NCBI GenBank assembly: GCA_021325635.1
Contig: JAJPGV010000023.1
Location: forward strand, 153,045-217,044
Origin: Chloroflexota bacterium
GTDB taxonomy: Bacteria > Chloroflexota > JAJPGV01
Direction of reading: 5' to 3'
DNA: 64,000 nucleotides
The notes under the pieces are model-generated. The model made no database searches and had not been told where the DNA came from. It saw only the letters and a program-made list of their open reading frames with translations. Position 1 is the stretch's first letter. Each line of letters starts with the position of its first letter. Positions 45,480-54,285 of this stretch are shown piece by piece. The position numbers and the translations under genes were made by a program.

Positions 45480-46574
45480 CTACGGATGCACGCTCTCCAC
45501 GAACCAGTCGATGGGCAGCTCGCGCCCGAGACCGCGCTCCCTGGCCAGCGTGTAGACGTGATGACACACCGCCGTGAACTGGGCTCCCACGCCAATGCTA
45601 TTGAGGAACAGCGTTCGCTGTGAGTCGCTGGTTCGGCCGGAAATCTTGCCGCCGATCAGCTCGCTCAGGTCGGGGAAGCTGTTCCAATCGAGGTCGCGGG
45701 CCAGGGAGTGATCGCGGATCTCGAAGCCGTAGCGCTGCTCCACCTCGGCCAGGTCGCTCGAGGTGTAGTTCTGCTCCTTGGCCCGCGTGTGGAACACGAC
45801 TACGTCGGCCAGCTTGAAGCATTCGTCCGTGGCTTCGTCACGCTGCATGGAGCTCAAGTGCATTCCCGGCTCGAACCAGGCCGCGGGAAAGAACGGCACC
45901 CGGCTGTTGGTGGCCGTGACCGCCACGTCCACCCCGCGGACGGCCTCCTCGGCGCCGGATACGGCGCGCACCGGCCGGTCCAGCGTCTCGGTCATCTCCT
46001 CGGCGAATGCCTGCGCGTGCCCGGGGGTCGGGCTGTAGACCTTGATGTCCTCGATCTGCCGCACGGCGCACAGGGCCATGAGCTGCGTGCCGGCCTGCCA
46101 GCCCGAGCCCAGCAGGCCGGCGGTGCGCGCGTCCTTGCGGGCCAAGTACTTGGCGCCCAGCCCGTTGGTGGCGCCCACGCGAAAACGCTGGACGACTCCA
46201 TCGTTCATGATCGACAGCAGCTCGCCATTGGCCGTGCTGAACAGCAGGACCAGCCCCAGCCAGCGGTTTCCGGGCGCGGCTGGGATCTTGACACGGCGCC
46301 GCAGCCCGTCCTGCAGCGGGTACGCCAGCACGTCCGACGTCAGCCGAATGGAGGCGGCCTGCAGCCGCGGCACCGCTCCGTCCATGCTCTTGAGGTAGTG
46401 CGCGCCCGGAATGTCCGGCCCCATGGTCCTGGTGGTCGGTGTGTGCAGGTCGGTGCGCGCTCGATAGACGGCGCTGCCCTTGGCGATGTCCCGGTACAGC
46501 TCCTCCAGCACAGCCAGCGTGTCGGGCATGGTGAGCAGTTGCTCGACTTCTTCGTTGTTGATCAGCAGGGGCAT
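45480..46574 (-). CDS. Ornithine cyclodeaminase/mu-crystallin family protein
   Basis: 364 aa from the ATG at 46572-46574, with AGGAG 8 bp upstream. The Rossmann part contains RTAGLLGSGWQAGTQLMALC (NAD-binding glycine loop) and VDVAVTATNSRVPFF. The N-terminal dimerisation part includes RLQAASIRLTSDVLAY and RVKIPAAPGN. The family includes ornithine cyclodeaminase, ketimine reductases and alanine dehydrogenase-like enzymes; the substrate is not predictable. Longer than usual (about 330), mostly from loops near the C-terminus. A 183-bp gap separates it from tRNA-Pro; nothing else seen there. Confidence 0.88.
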   Translation of the reverse strand: MPLLINNEEVEQLLTMPDTLAVLEELYRDIAKGSAVYRARTDLHTPTTRTMGPDIPGAHYLKSMDGAVPRLQAASIRLTSDVLAYPLQDGLRRRVKIPAAPGNRWLGLVLLFSTANGELLSIMNDGVVQRFRVGATNGLGAKYLARKDARTAGLLGSGWQAGTQLMALCAVRQIEDIKVYSPTPGHAQAFAEEMTETLDRPVRAVSGAEEAVRGVDVAVTATNSRVPFFPAAWFEPGMHLSSMQRDEATDECFKLADVVVFHTRAKEQNYTSSDLAEVEQRYGFEIRDHSLARDLDWNSFPDLSELIGGKISGRTSDSQRTLFLNSIGVGAQFTAVCHHVYTLARERGLGRELPIDWFVESVHP

Positions 46575-46757
46575 GCGGCTGTCTCCTAAGAGGTGGTCCC
46601 ACATTGTGCCCCACACGGTCGGGGCTCTGGCAAAGTGTGCCGCGGTCCTTCCATGTGCATACGAAAAGCGACCGATGGCCTGGGCTGTAGGGGCCAGCGT
46701 TCGGCCTCGCTTGCGAGCGGCCGCCCGGCCTCGCGGTGCTAGACTACGCCTGATTCG

Positions 46758-46831
46758 CGGGGAATGGCGCAGCCTGGCAGCGCGCCTGGTTTGGGACCAG
46801 GAGGTCGCGAGTTCGAATCTCGCTTCCCCGA
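46758..46831 (+). tRNA. tRNA-Pro (TGG anticodon)
   Basis: 74 nt. The 7-bp acceptor stem CGGGGAA/TTCCCCG is fully paired, with discriminator A. The anticodon stem CCTGG/CCAGG has loop TTTGGGA giving anticodon TGG. The T-arm carries GTTCGAATC. The CCA end is not encoded. Confidence 0.96.
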
Positions 46832-46869
46832 CATCTCACCAGGGCGAGCCAGGCTGCTCGGCGGCGCTC

Positions 46870-48045
46870 TCAGTGGCCCCCGGCCGCCGGTGGGGGATTG
46901 CCGACCTTGATCATCGCCAGCGCGCCCTTGGAGGCGTCGGCGAAGCTGTGCGTAACCACCGGGTAGAACCCTTCGTTGGGGATGGTGAGCTCAATCATTG
47001 CCCCGCCGCCGGGTGGCACGGTGTAGGTTTGCATGCCGCTCAACGCGTTGGCGGGGTTTCCATCAGGATAGACCTTGCCCAGGATGGCGCCAACCACGTG
47101 GAAGGCGGAGAAGTCGTTGGGGCCGGCGTTGACCGTCCACAGCCGGATGAGCTCGCCGGGATTGGCCGTCAACGAGTTGTTGCCGGTGTACTGGTTGGCC
47201 ATGCCGTTGAAGACCACGTAGTCCGGCCGGCCGTTTTGCATCTTGGTGTAGTCGCCATCCAGCACGCCCTTCGTTGCGCTCGGCTTGGTGTAGAACTCGC
47301 TCTGGACCAGCACGTACTCCCGAGCCGCGGGTAGTGGCGTTGCCGGATCCACGATGATGGCCCCGTACATGCCGTTGCCAATGTGCATCAGTGCCGGAGC
47401 GGTCCCGCAATGGTACATGAACACGCCAGGATGATCGGCCTTGAACGTGAATGAGAGGGACTCACCAGGGTTGATGCTGCGGTAGTTCACGTTCCACGGC
47501 GTCTCCGCGGCGTGGAAGTCGATGGAGTGCTGCATCGTGCCCTCGTTCTTGAGGGTGAACTCCATGGTGTCGTTCTGCTTCACGTGGATGATCGGGCCCG
47601 GAGCGGTGTCGCCGAACGTCCACACCGCGTACTTCACGCCAGGGGCGATTTCCTGGACGCCTTCTTTCGCCGTCAGGGTGATGTGCACGACCGCCTCGGT
47701 GGGCGCGGGTGTCAGCCGCGCATCGTATGCAACGTGAGCTTGCTCGGGGGCCGGAACGGCGCTGGCAGGCGCGCTCGCCGCCGCTGCCATGCCCGGCATG
47801 GAGGACATGTCGCGAGCCTCGGCCGGCTGGCTCAGCGCGGCCGCTGCGGAGGCTGGACTAGGACTCGCTGTAGGCTGTTTGGCGGGCGCGTTCGCGGCTG
47901 CCGACCGTGCCTGCACCGCCTCCAAGGAAGATCCCTGCTTCGACAGGGTCAGCGGATCGTTGGCCAAGCGTACCTGGCCGCAGCTGGCGAGAAGCATGAT
48001 GGCTGGGAGCAGCCCGCCCGCTGCCATCGATATACGTGTGTTCAT
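46870..48045 (-). CDS. nirK: Copper nitrite reductase (NirK-like) lipoprotein
   Basis: 391 aa from the ATG at 48043-48045, with GGAGG 6 bp upstream. Lipobox LLASC at 18-22, then an Ala/Pro-rich spacer containing DMSSMPGM. Two cupredoxin domains follow. Type 1 copper ligands H173, C213, H221 and M226, and type 2 ligands H178, H212 and H366, are all present, with the catalytic D176 (HSIDFH) and H316 (SAFHVVG). This matches NirK, which reduces nitrite to NO outside the membrane. Family membership is firm; activity is inferred. The neighbouring cupredoxin may be its electron donor. Confidence 0.88.
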   Translation of the reverse strand: MNTRISMAAGGLLPAIMLLASCGQVRLANDPLTLSKQGSSLEAVQARSAAANAPAKQPTASPSPASAAAALSQPAEARDMSSMPGMAAAASAPASAVPAPEQAHVAYDARLTPAPTEAVVHITLTAKEGVQEIAPGVKYAVWTFGDTAPGPIIHVKQNDTMEFTLKNEGTMQHSIDFHAAETPWNVNYRSINPGESLSFTFKADHPGVFMYHCGTAPALMHIGNGMYGAIIVDPATPLPAAREYVLVQSEFYTKPSATKGVLDGDYTKMQNGRPDYVVFNGMANQYTGNNSLTANPGELIRLWTVNAGPNDFSAFHVVGAILGKVYPDGNPANALSGMQTYTVPPGGGAMIELTIPNEGFYPVVTHSFADASKGALAMIKVGNPPPAAGGH

Positions 48046-48131
48046 ACGCGACCTCCGAAGTGCTTGTCGGAAGTCTCTTTTCAGGGCCATGAATGGCCCA
48101 TAAACGCAAGCGCAATGAATGCGCAACGTTT

Positions 48132-48608
48132 CTACTGGACGATGACAGTGCCGCGCAGGTTGGGGAACCAGCCGCAATGATAGTGGTAGGTGCCGGGCTG
48201 GATGAACGTGAAGGTGAAGAGCTGGCCCACCGCCAGGCTGCCCGAATCGAATAGGTAGCCCTCGTCGGTCACGGTATGGTGCGCCGCGCCGTCGTTGCTC
48301 CAGACGACGAACGTGCCGCGCGGCACGACCAGCGTGTTCGGGCTGAAGCCGCCGTCCGTCACGCTCACCCGTACCGGCGGTGGAGTGGGTGTCGCCGTGA
48401 CTCGAGGGACCGGCGTGGCGGTTGCTATGGCCGCGGCTACGGCCGTCTCGCCTGGTCCGGGCGTGAACGTTGCCGAGGCCACGATACCCCGGGTTGGGGT
48501 TGGCTGCGCGGCAGCCGCGGCTGGCCCGCAGCTGGCAATGGCCAGGGGCGAAAGCGCTAGCAGCGCCAGGGCGAGCTTGCGTACAACAACACCGCGAAGG
48601 GCAGCCAC
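48132..48608 (-). CDS. Cupredoxin-like lipoprotein with altered copper site
   Basis: 158 aa. Lipobox IASC at about 24-27, then an Ala/Thr/Pro linker to about residue 78. The C-terminal plastocyanin-like domain has VSVTDGGFSPNTLVVPRGTF, WSNDGAAHHTVTDEG (first His ligand H111) and GTYHYHCGWFPNLRGTV. In a normal type 1 site Cys is followed by His (C+3) and Met (C+6). Here these positions are F148 and L151, so two ligands seem missing. It lies 86 bp upstream of the NirK-like gene in the same direction, suggesting linked function. Confidence 0.82.
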   Translation of the reverse strand: MAALRGVVVRKLALALLALSPLAIASCGPAAAAAQPTPTRGIVASATFTPGPGETAVAAAIATATPVPRVTATPTPPPVRVSVTDGGFSPNTLVVPRGTFVVWSNDGAAHHTVTDEGYLFDSGSLAVGQLFTFTFIQPGTYHYHCGWFPNLRGTVIVQ

Positions 48609-49042
48609 GCGTCTACTCTACAGCCCGCCTGGATGACCACCGGCAAGGCTGGCCAGATCGGGGGCTCCGTCCCAAGTGAGAACAGGCCCCCGGCGACTGC
48701 TATGCCGCCGGGGGCCTGTTCGGGCAGGAGGGGTTTTGGCAGCCTCCAGCAGGTACTACGACGAGGTGAGCCGCAAGTTACGAGGATGGACAAAAGGGCC
48801 TCCGGCGGGTCCCGGACCGAGTGATGGAATGGCCATTTTGTCACAGTTGGCTTGCTCGGTAGCTTTCGTTGGGGCAGAATTGCCGAAGGCCCGCTTTGCA
48901 GGGCCATGGGGGGAGAGTATTTGGAAACGTCGAGCATGCTCGCCGTGCGAGCACTGGTGCGCCATGAAATTCATGGGCACATCTCAGCCGTGACGTCCGC
49001 CACGGCACGAGCCGCTGAAGGACCTCGCGAGTCGGCTGAAGG
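48609..49042. other. Intergenic region between cupredoxin and HTH-PAS-GGDEF genes
   Basis: 434 bp with no supported gene. It holds the strong inverted repeat at 48681-48720. The short reading frames within it on both strands do not look like protein. It should contain divergent promoters for the cupredoxin gene and the regulator, but I see no clear consensus boxes. Confidence 0.5.
48681..48720. repeat. Long GC-rich inverted repeat
   Basis: Perfect 15-bp arms (AACAGGCCCCCGGCG at 48681-48695 and its complement at 48706-48720) around a 10-nt loop. It is 73 bp upstream of the cupredoxin start. TTTT follows about 15 bp further on the plus strand. No plus-strand gene ends here. It could be a terminator for an unseen transcript or a leader hairpin of the cupredoxin-nirK mRNA. 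Confidence 0.55.
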
Positions 49043-50521
49043 ATGACCGAGCGACTCTTTTCGCCGCGCGAATTCGCGACTCAGGTCAACCTCGATTCCG
49101 AAACGGTGCGCCGCTGGCTGAGAGAGGGGAAGGTTCGCGGCATAGCGCAGGAGGGCGACCGCCGGGGTTGGCTTATTCCGGGGTCCGAAGTCGTACGTAT
49201 TCTGGCCGAGCGTGGCGTGATGGGACAGGTGCTGGATCAGCTCCGCGACGCAGCTGTCCTGATCGATTTGGCGACCGATCGCATGGTCTGGTGGAATAGG
49301 GCCGCGCAGCAGCTGTTCGGGTATCTCGAGGACGATGCGCCGGACGATGTGACCATGCTCGTGCCCGAGCGCTTTCGGGCTGGTCTGCGGACTGCCATGG
49401 AGCGCTATCGTACGCAAGACGCACGAGATTGGCTGGAGGCGGATAGCCCCATCGAATGGCATGCGCTGCAGAAGTCCGGCAGTGAGGTTGACGTCGAGCT
49501 CACGATCAGCGCCCTCGATGACTCGGCCGGCCGTTTTGTCCTGGCCATCGTGCGCGACGTGACCGCCCGCAACCGCAGGCAGCGGCAGACGGCGGCCATT
49601 GACGTCGATACGCGTGCCATCCTCGATGCCACGCCTGAAGGTCTGCATCTCATCGACGAGCATGGCCGGGTGGTGTTTGCCAATCCTGCCGGAGCAACGC
49701 TGCTTGGCTACCGTCCCTCCGAGCTGGTCGGTAAACGGCTGCATTCCCTGGTGCATCATTCCCGTCTCAACGGCACTCCCTTCCCGGAAGACGAGTGCCC
49801 TATCGTGGATGCCGCGGGGCGCTGCGCTGAGGTGGGTGGGGATACGGTGTTGTGGACCAAGGCCGGCTCGCCGGTATGCGTGGAGTACAAACTGCGGCCG
49901 GTGCAACACGGGCAAGGGCATCTTTCGGTGCTGGCCTTCCATGACGTGACAGCGCGGAAGCGAGCTGAGGACGTGCTGTTCGATCAGGCGTTTCACGATC
50001 CCGTGACGCTGCTGCCGAACCGCCGTCTCTTCGAGGATCGGGTTAGCCACGCCATTCGTACTGCCGAGCGGACCCGTGAAAGCCTGGCCGTGCTGGTGAT
50101 CCGCCTGGGCCGGGAGGCGGCACCGCCTGCGCTTCCGGACAAGGCCCTGAGCGATTTGGCTGCGCGCATGAGGGCGGTCGTCCGGGAGGTGGACACGCTT
50201 GCCCGCGTGGGGGAAAGCGAATTCGGCCTGCTGCTGACGATGATTCGAGGACCACGGGACGTCGAGGCGGCTTCGGCCCGGCTGATGTCGGCCCTCGATA
50301 GCGCCATTCCGGCCGCCGCGCAATCCCCACTTCAGGTGAGTCTCTCCGTGGCTCTGTTCCCGGAGCACGGACGTGACCTCGGGACGCTCCTGGCCCATGC
50401 CTCCCAGGCGACCTACAAGACGCGCCGTCTTTTTGCCGAGCTGGAAGCTCCGGCCGAAGAGCGGCGTATCCGAACCGGTGCTTCCAGTTCGGCGAAGGAA
50501 TCCTACTCGGGCCGGCACTGA
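49043..50521 (+). CDS. HTH-PAS-PAS-degenerate GGDEF regulatory protein
   Basis: 492 aa. Residues 1-55 resemble a MerR/excisionase-type winged HTH (LFSPREFATQVNLDSETVRR, WLIPGSEVVRIL). Two PAS domains follow (about 62-175 and 190-305; LIDEHGRVVFANPAGATLLGY is typical). The C-terminal domain starts like a GGDEF (AFHDPVTLLPNRRLFEDRV), but the active-site loop is G390-E-S-E-F394 instead of GG(D/E)EF, so diguanylate cyclase activity is doubtful. It may bind DNA and sense a ligand or redox signal through PAS. Transcribed alone, divergent from the cupredoxin/nirK pair. Confidence 0.82.
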   Translation: MTERLFSPREFATQVNLDSETVRRWLREGKVRGIAQEGDRRGWLIPGSEVVRILAERGVMGQVLDQLRDAAVLIDLATDRMVWWNRAAQQLFGYLEDDAPDDVTMLVPERFRAGLRTAMERYRTQDARDWLEADSPIEWHALQKSGSEVDVELTISALDDSAGRFVLAIVRDVTARNRRQRQTAAIDVDTRAILDATPEGLHLIDEHGRVVFANPAGATLLGYRPSELVGKRLHSLVHHSRLNGTPFPEDECPIVDAAGRCAEVGGDTVLWTKAGSPVCVEYKLRPVQHGQGHLSVLAFHDVTARKRAEDVLFDQAFHDPVTLLPNRRLFEDRVSHAIRTAERTRESLAVLVIRLGREAAPPALPDKALSDLAARMRAVVREVDTLARVGESEFGLLLTMIRGPRDVEAASARLMSALDSAIPAAAQSPLQVSLSVALFPEHGRDLGTLLAHASQATYKTRRLFAELEAPAEERRIRTGASSSAKESYSGRH

Positions 50522-50761
50522 GCCGGATCGCCGAGCGGAGCCTCGTCCGCCTGGGCGCGCACCCTGCTCGCCACTCCGCGTACGGTGCTATAGTGGCCTC
50601 TAGCGGTGGAGTTGCCGAGTGCAGCCCGCCAGCTGCGGAAACATCACCGGTCGAGATATTTTGGCCGCTTGGATCAGTGAGGACCGAGACGGTGGCATCG
50701 AATGACTTCCCGTTGCTTTTGCCCCGGCTTGCCGCGCTGATCCGCTGCGCCGAACGCTGGC

Positions 50762-51529
50762 ATGCTGGCTGCCTTTGACCTGGGCAACACCCAGGTAACC
50801 GTCGGGGTCTTCGATGGCCCAGCTCTTCGTTCTTGCTTCAGGTTGGCGAGCGACCTGGGCCGCCCTTCCGAAGAATATGGCCTGCTGTTGAGCGGGCTGC
50901 TGGCGCGCGAGGGCATTCCTTGCGAGGCTATTGACGGGACGGCGATCGCTTCTGTGGTGCCGCCGTTGACCGAGCGCTTCACTGAGCTGTCCGAGCGCCT
51001 GTTCCATCAGTGCGCCGTCGTGGTTGGGGCGGGGACCCGCACCGGCGTGCACGTGGCGACGCACAATCCTCGCGAGGTAGGCCCAGACCGCATCGTCAAC
51101 GCGGCCGCGGCCTTCGACCTGTACGGCGGCCCGCTCATCGTCATCGACTTCGGCACCGCGACGGCGTTCGACGTGATCGGCGCCGATGGCTCGTACCTGG
51201 GCGCCGCCATCGCGCCCGGCCTGGCCCTCTCCGCCGAGGCGCTGTTCCGGCATGCTTCGCGACTGCACCGCGTCGACCTGCAGACGCCCAGGAACGTGGT
51301 GGGCAAGGATTCCGCCTCGGCCTTGCAGTCGGGCGTCATGCTCGGCCATGTGGCCATGGTCGAGGGCATGGTGGCTCGCATCCGCTCCGAGATGGGGCAT
51401 CGCAGCACGGTTGTGGCGACCGGCGACCTCGCGCCGGCTATCGCCGAGCGCACCTCGGTCATCGAGCACGTGGAGCCGCATCTGGCGCTGCTGGGCTTGC
51501 GACTCATGCACGAGCTGAACCAGCGATGA
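50762..51529 (+). CDS. coaX: Type III pantothenate kinase
   Basis: First step of coenzyme A synthesis from pantothenate, 255 aa, the usual length. ASKHA-fold motifs include LAAFDLGNTQVTVGVFDG, the substrate motif PREVGPDRIVNAAAAFDLYG and VIDFGTATAFDVIGADGSYL. It opens an operon with a DUF2520 protein, panB and panC, so pantothenate synthesis and use are encoded together. Its stop overlaps the next ATG by 4 bp. The 240 bp before it show no further gene. Confidence 0.95.
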   Translation: MLAAFDLGNTQVTVGVFDGPALRSCFRLASDLGRPSEEYGLLLSGLLAREGIPCEAIDGTAIASVVPPLTERFTELSERLFHQCAVVVGAGTRTGVHVATHNPREVGPDRIVNAAAAFDLYGGPLIVIDFGTATAFDVIGADGSYLGAAIAPGLALSAEALFRHASRLHRVDLQTPRNVVGKDSASALQSGVMLGHVAMVEGMVARIRSEMGHRSTVVATGDLAPAIAERTSVIEHVEPHLALLGLRLMHELNQR

Positions 51530-52452
51530 GCGGCCAGCCCCGATCCTCAAGGCCGGCCGCGGCGCCGTTGGAACGGCTGGGCTTTGTCGGCGCGGGCCGG
51601 CTGGCTCAGGCACTGGCTCCGGCACTGGACCAGGCCGGCTGGACGGTGTGCGCCGTCAGCAGCCGTTCTCTTGAATCGGCCCGAGCTCTCGCCCGCCAGC
51701 TGCCGCGTTCGACCGCCGTTGCCGGCGCCCAGGAAGTCGCCGGCCTGGCGGACGTTGTCTTCCTGACGGTGCCGGACGCCGCCATCGCGACAGTTGCGTC
51801 CCAGATAGCCTGGCGGTCGGGCCAGGGCGCGGTGCACTGCAGCGGCGCCTGGGGACCGGAGCTGCTGCCAGGCGCGGATACCGGTGGGGCGCAGGCCGGG
51901 AGCTTTCACCCGCTGCAGACGTTTGCCGGCGGCCGGCCGGCCGCGTCTCCCTTCCTGGGAATCACGATTTCCTTGGAGGCGCCCGACCCGCTGCGGCAGT
52001 CGCTGCTGGCAATGACCCAGGCGCTCGGCGCCCGGCCACTGACCCTGCTGTCCAGCGCCCGCGCGCTCTATCACGCCTCCGCCGTCCTGGCCGGCAATTA
52101 CCTGGTGACGCTGCTTGCCGCCGCGGCGGCGTTGTGGCCGGAGTTCGGCCTCAGCGAGCAGGAGGGGTTGTCAGCGCTGCTGCCGCTGGTTCGAACCACC
52201 CTCGATAACGTTGCCCGTCTCGGTCCGAGCGCTGCGCTGACCGGCCCGGCCGCGCGCGGCGACGTGGCGTCGGTTCGCCGCCACCTGGAAGCGCTCATGG
52301 TCCACGCTCCCGACACCTTGGAGCTGTACCGGCAGCTTGGGCTGCGCACCCTGGCCCTGGCGGATGACAGCGCCCATGGGCTTACCGCCGCAAGCGATCT
52401 GCGGGAGCTATTTGCATCCGATACCAATACGAGGAGAACGACGTGCGTGTGA
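51526..52452 (+). CDS. Rossmann-like/DUF2520 oxidoreductase, candidate ketopantoate reductase
   Basis: 308 aa from the ATG at 51526, overlapping the coaX stop by 4 bp. The N-terminal NAD(P)-binding site reads LGFVGAGRLAQALAPAL. The next segments are AGLADVVFLTVPDAAIATVA, HCSGAWGPELLPG and GSFHPLQTFAG, which are hallmarks of the DUF2520 group. A helical C-terminal domain contains YHASAVLAGNYLVTLLAAAA. It sits between coaX and panB, and no panE is in the operon, so reduction of ketopantoate is a reasonable guess (inference from context). Confidence 0.85.
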   Translation: MSGQPRSSRPAAAPLERLGFVGAGRLAQALAPALDQAGWTVCAVSSRSLESARALARQLPRSTAVAGAQEVAGLADVVFLTVPDAAIATVASQIAWRSGQGAVHCSGAWGPELLPGADTGGAQAGSFHPLQTFAGGRPAASPFLGITISLEAPDPLRQSLLAMTQALGARPLTLLSSARALYHASAVLAGNYLVTLLAAAAALWPEFGLSEQEGLSALLPLVRTTLDNVARLGPSAALTGPAARGDVASVRRHLEALMVHAPDTLELYRQLGLRTLALADDSAHGLTAASDLRELFASDTNTRRTTCV

Positions 52453-53390
52453 CTGTCGAGCAGCTGAAAACGATGAAGCGCCAGGGACAGCGCTTCGCCA
52501 TGCTGACCGCGTATGACTATTCCATCGCTCGATTGTTGGATGAAGCCGGCATCCCTGTTCTCCTGGTGGGGGACAGCATGGGCTCGGTGGTGCTGGGCTA
52601 CGAGACGACGTTGCCTGTCACCCTGGACGACATCGTGCGGCATACGCAGGCGGTGGTGCGAGGAGCCACGAAGGCGTTGGTCGTCGCCGACATGCCCTTC
52701 CTCACGTTCCAGGTGTCGCCGGAGGAGGCGATGCGCAACGCCGGCAGGCTGCTGCAGGAGGGTGGCGCCCAGGCGGTCAAGCTCGAGGGTGGCGTCAACG
52801 TTGCGGCCACTGTTCGGCGACTGGTCAATGCCGGCATCCCGGTGATGGGCCACATTGGCCTGACGCCCCAGTCGGTCAATCAAATCGGCCTCAAGGTGCA
52901 GGGAAAGACGGTTCAGGTGGCGGCCAAGCTGCTAGCCGATGCGAAGGCGCTCGAGGACGCCGGGGCCTTCGCCATCGTGCTGGAAGCCGTGCCCTCTTCG
53001 TTGGCGGAGCGCATCACCAAGATGGTGAGCGTTCCTACGATTGGCATCGGCGCCGGTCCCGGCTGCGATGCTCAGGTGCAGGTGATCCACGATCTGCTGG
53101 GGTTGTTCAATGACTTCCGGCCGAAGCACGCCAAGCGCTACGCGGAGCTCGGGCCGATTATCCAGGACGCGGTGACTCGATACGCCGCCGAGGTGCAGGC
53201 CGGCGCATTCCCCACCGACAAAGAGAGCTTCAGTATGGATGAACGAGTGCTGGCGGAGTTGGACGACAGGTCGAGGGAAGCGGGCGAGTTCGATCCCCAT
53301 GCGCATCCCTGGAAGGACGTGGGCAAAACCGCGCGCAGAGAGCGCACCGAAACCGAATTCCAGGGCTACGCTCCCAAGACCACTCGCTGA
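52443..53390 (+). CDS. panB: 3-methyl-2-oxobutanoate hydroxymethyltransferase
   Basis: Makes ketopantoate from 2-ketoisovalerate and methylene-THF. 315 aa, about 40 longer than usual because of a charged C-terminal tail. Motifs include AMLTAYDYSIARLLDEAGIP, LLVGDSMGSVVLGYETTLPV, KLEGGVNVAATVRRLV, GHIGLTPQSVNQIG and PTIGIGAGPGCDAQVQVIHD. The start is GTG at 52443, preceded by AGGAG 6 bp upstream and overlapping the previous gene by 10 bp. Confidence 0.96.
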   Translation: MRVTVEQLKTMKRQGQRFAMLTAYDYSIARLLDEAGIPVLLVGDSMGSVVLGYETTLPVTLDDIVRHTQAVVRGATKALVVADMPFLTFQVSPEEAMRNAGRLLQEGGAQAVKLEGGVNVAATVRRLVNAGIPVMGHIGLTPQSVNQIGLKVQGKTVQVAAKLLADAKALEDAGAFAIVLEAVPSSLAERITKMVSVPTIGIGAGPGCDAQVQVIHDLLGLFNDFRPKHAKRYAELGPIIQDAVTRYAAEVQAGAFPTDKESFSMDERVLAELDDRSREAGEFDPHAHPWKDVGKTARRERTETEFQGYAPKTTR

Positions 53391-53399
53391 CGACGTTCG

Positions 53400-54233
53400 A
53401 TGCAGCTTCAGACGACGGTTGCCGGGCTGCGTGCCGCGCTGGCCGATCTGCCGCGGCCGTTGGGCTTCGTGCCGACGATGGGCTACCTGCATCAAGGGCA
53501 CCTGAGCCTCGTTCGAGCCGCCGCGGCCGAGAATGCCTCGACCGTCGTGAGCATATTCGTCAATCCCACCCAGTTCGGTGAAGCTCAGGACTTTGCACTG
53601 TATCCACGCGATCCGGAGCGGGATTGCGGCCTGCTGGCGGACGCCGGCGTCGACGTGACCTTCGCTCCGGACGAAGGCGAGATGTACCCGTCGGGCTTCG
53701 ACACGTACGTCGTGGTCGGCGGCGTGAGCGAAGGCCTGGAGGGAGCAGCCCGGCCGGGACATTTTCGCGGAGTGGCAACGGTGGTGGCCAAGCTGCTCAA
53801 TGTGGTCCAGCCCGATCGTGCGTATTTCGGGCAGAAGGACGCGCAGCAGCTGGCCGTGATCCGAAAACTGGTCGCCGATCTGGCGATGCCGGTGGAGATT
53901 CGGGCGGTGCCCACGCAGCGTGAGCCCGACGGCCTGGCCATGAGCAGTCGCAACGTCCGGCTATCGCCGTCCGAACGCGCGGCGGCCACCGTCCTCTCCC
54001 GGGCGCTTCGAGCGGCCGAGGCCTCATACCGGCAGGGGGAGCGCAGCGCCGAGCGCCTGCGACAGGTCATGCGCCAAGAGTTGGCGGCCGAGCCGCTGGC
54101 TCGACCCGATTACGTGAGCGTTGCCGATGCCGGCAGCCTGCGCGAGCTGGATGACGTCCACGGGCCGGCGCTGCTGTCCCTGGCGGTGCGGATCGGGCCT
54201 GTGCGGCTGATCGATAACATCGCGCTGCGGTGA
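53400..54233 (+). CDS. panC: Pantothenate synthetase
   Basis: ATP-dependent joining of pantoate and beta-alanine, 277 aa, normal length. Signature segments are FVPTMGYLHQGHLSLVRAA (HxGH nucleotide site), STVVSIFVNPTQFGEAQDF, RPGHFRGVATVVAKLLNVVQ, AYFGQKDAQQLAVIRKLV and DGLAMSSRNVRLSP. It begins 9 bp after panB and ends the pantothenate operon; panD is not in the window. Confidence 0.97.
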   Translation: MQLQTTVAGLRAALADLPRPLGFVPTMGYLHQGHLSLVRAAAAENASTVVSIFVNPTQFGEAQDFALYPRDPERDCGLLADAGVDVTFAPDEGEMYPSGFDTYVVVGGVSEGLEGAARPGHFRGVATVVAKLLNVVQPDRAYFGQKDAQQLAVIRKLVADLAMPVEIRAVPTQREPDGLAMSSRNVRLSPSERAAATVLSRALRAAEASYRQGERSAERLRQVMRQELAAEPLARPDYVSVADAGSLRELDDVHGPALLSLAVRIGPVRLIDNIALR

Positions 54234-54285
54234 GATCTTCAGGGGGTTTGTCCGACTCAGGAGCGACGAGAGGCATGTCGTACGA

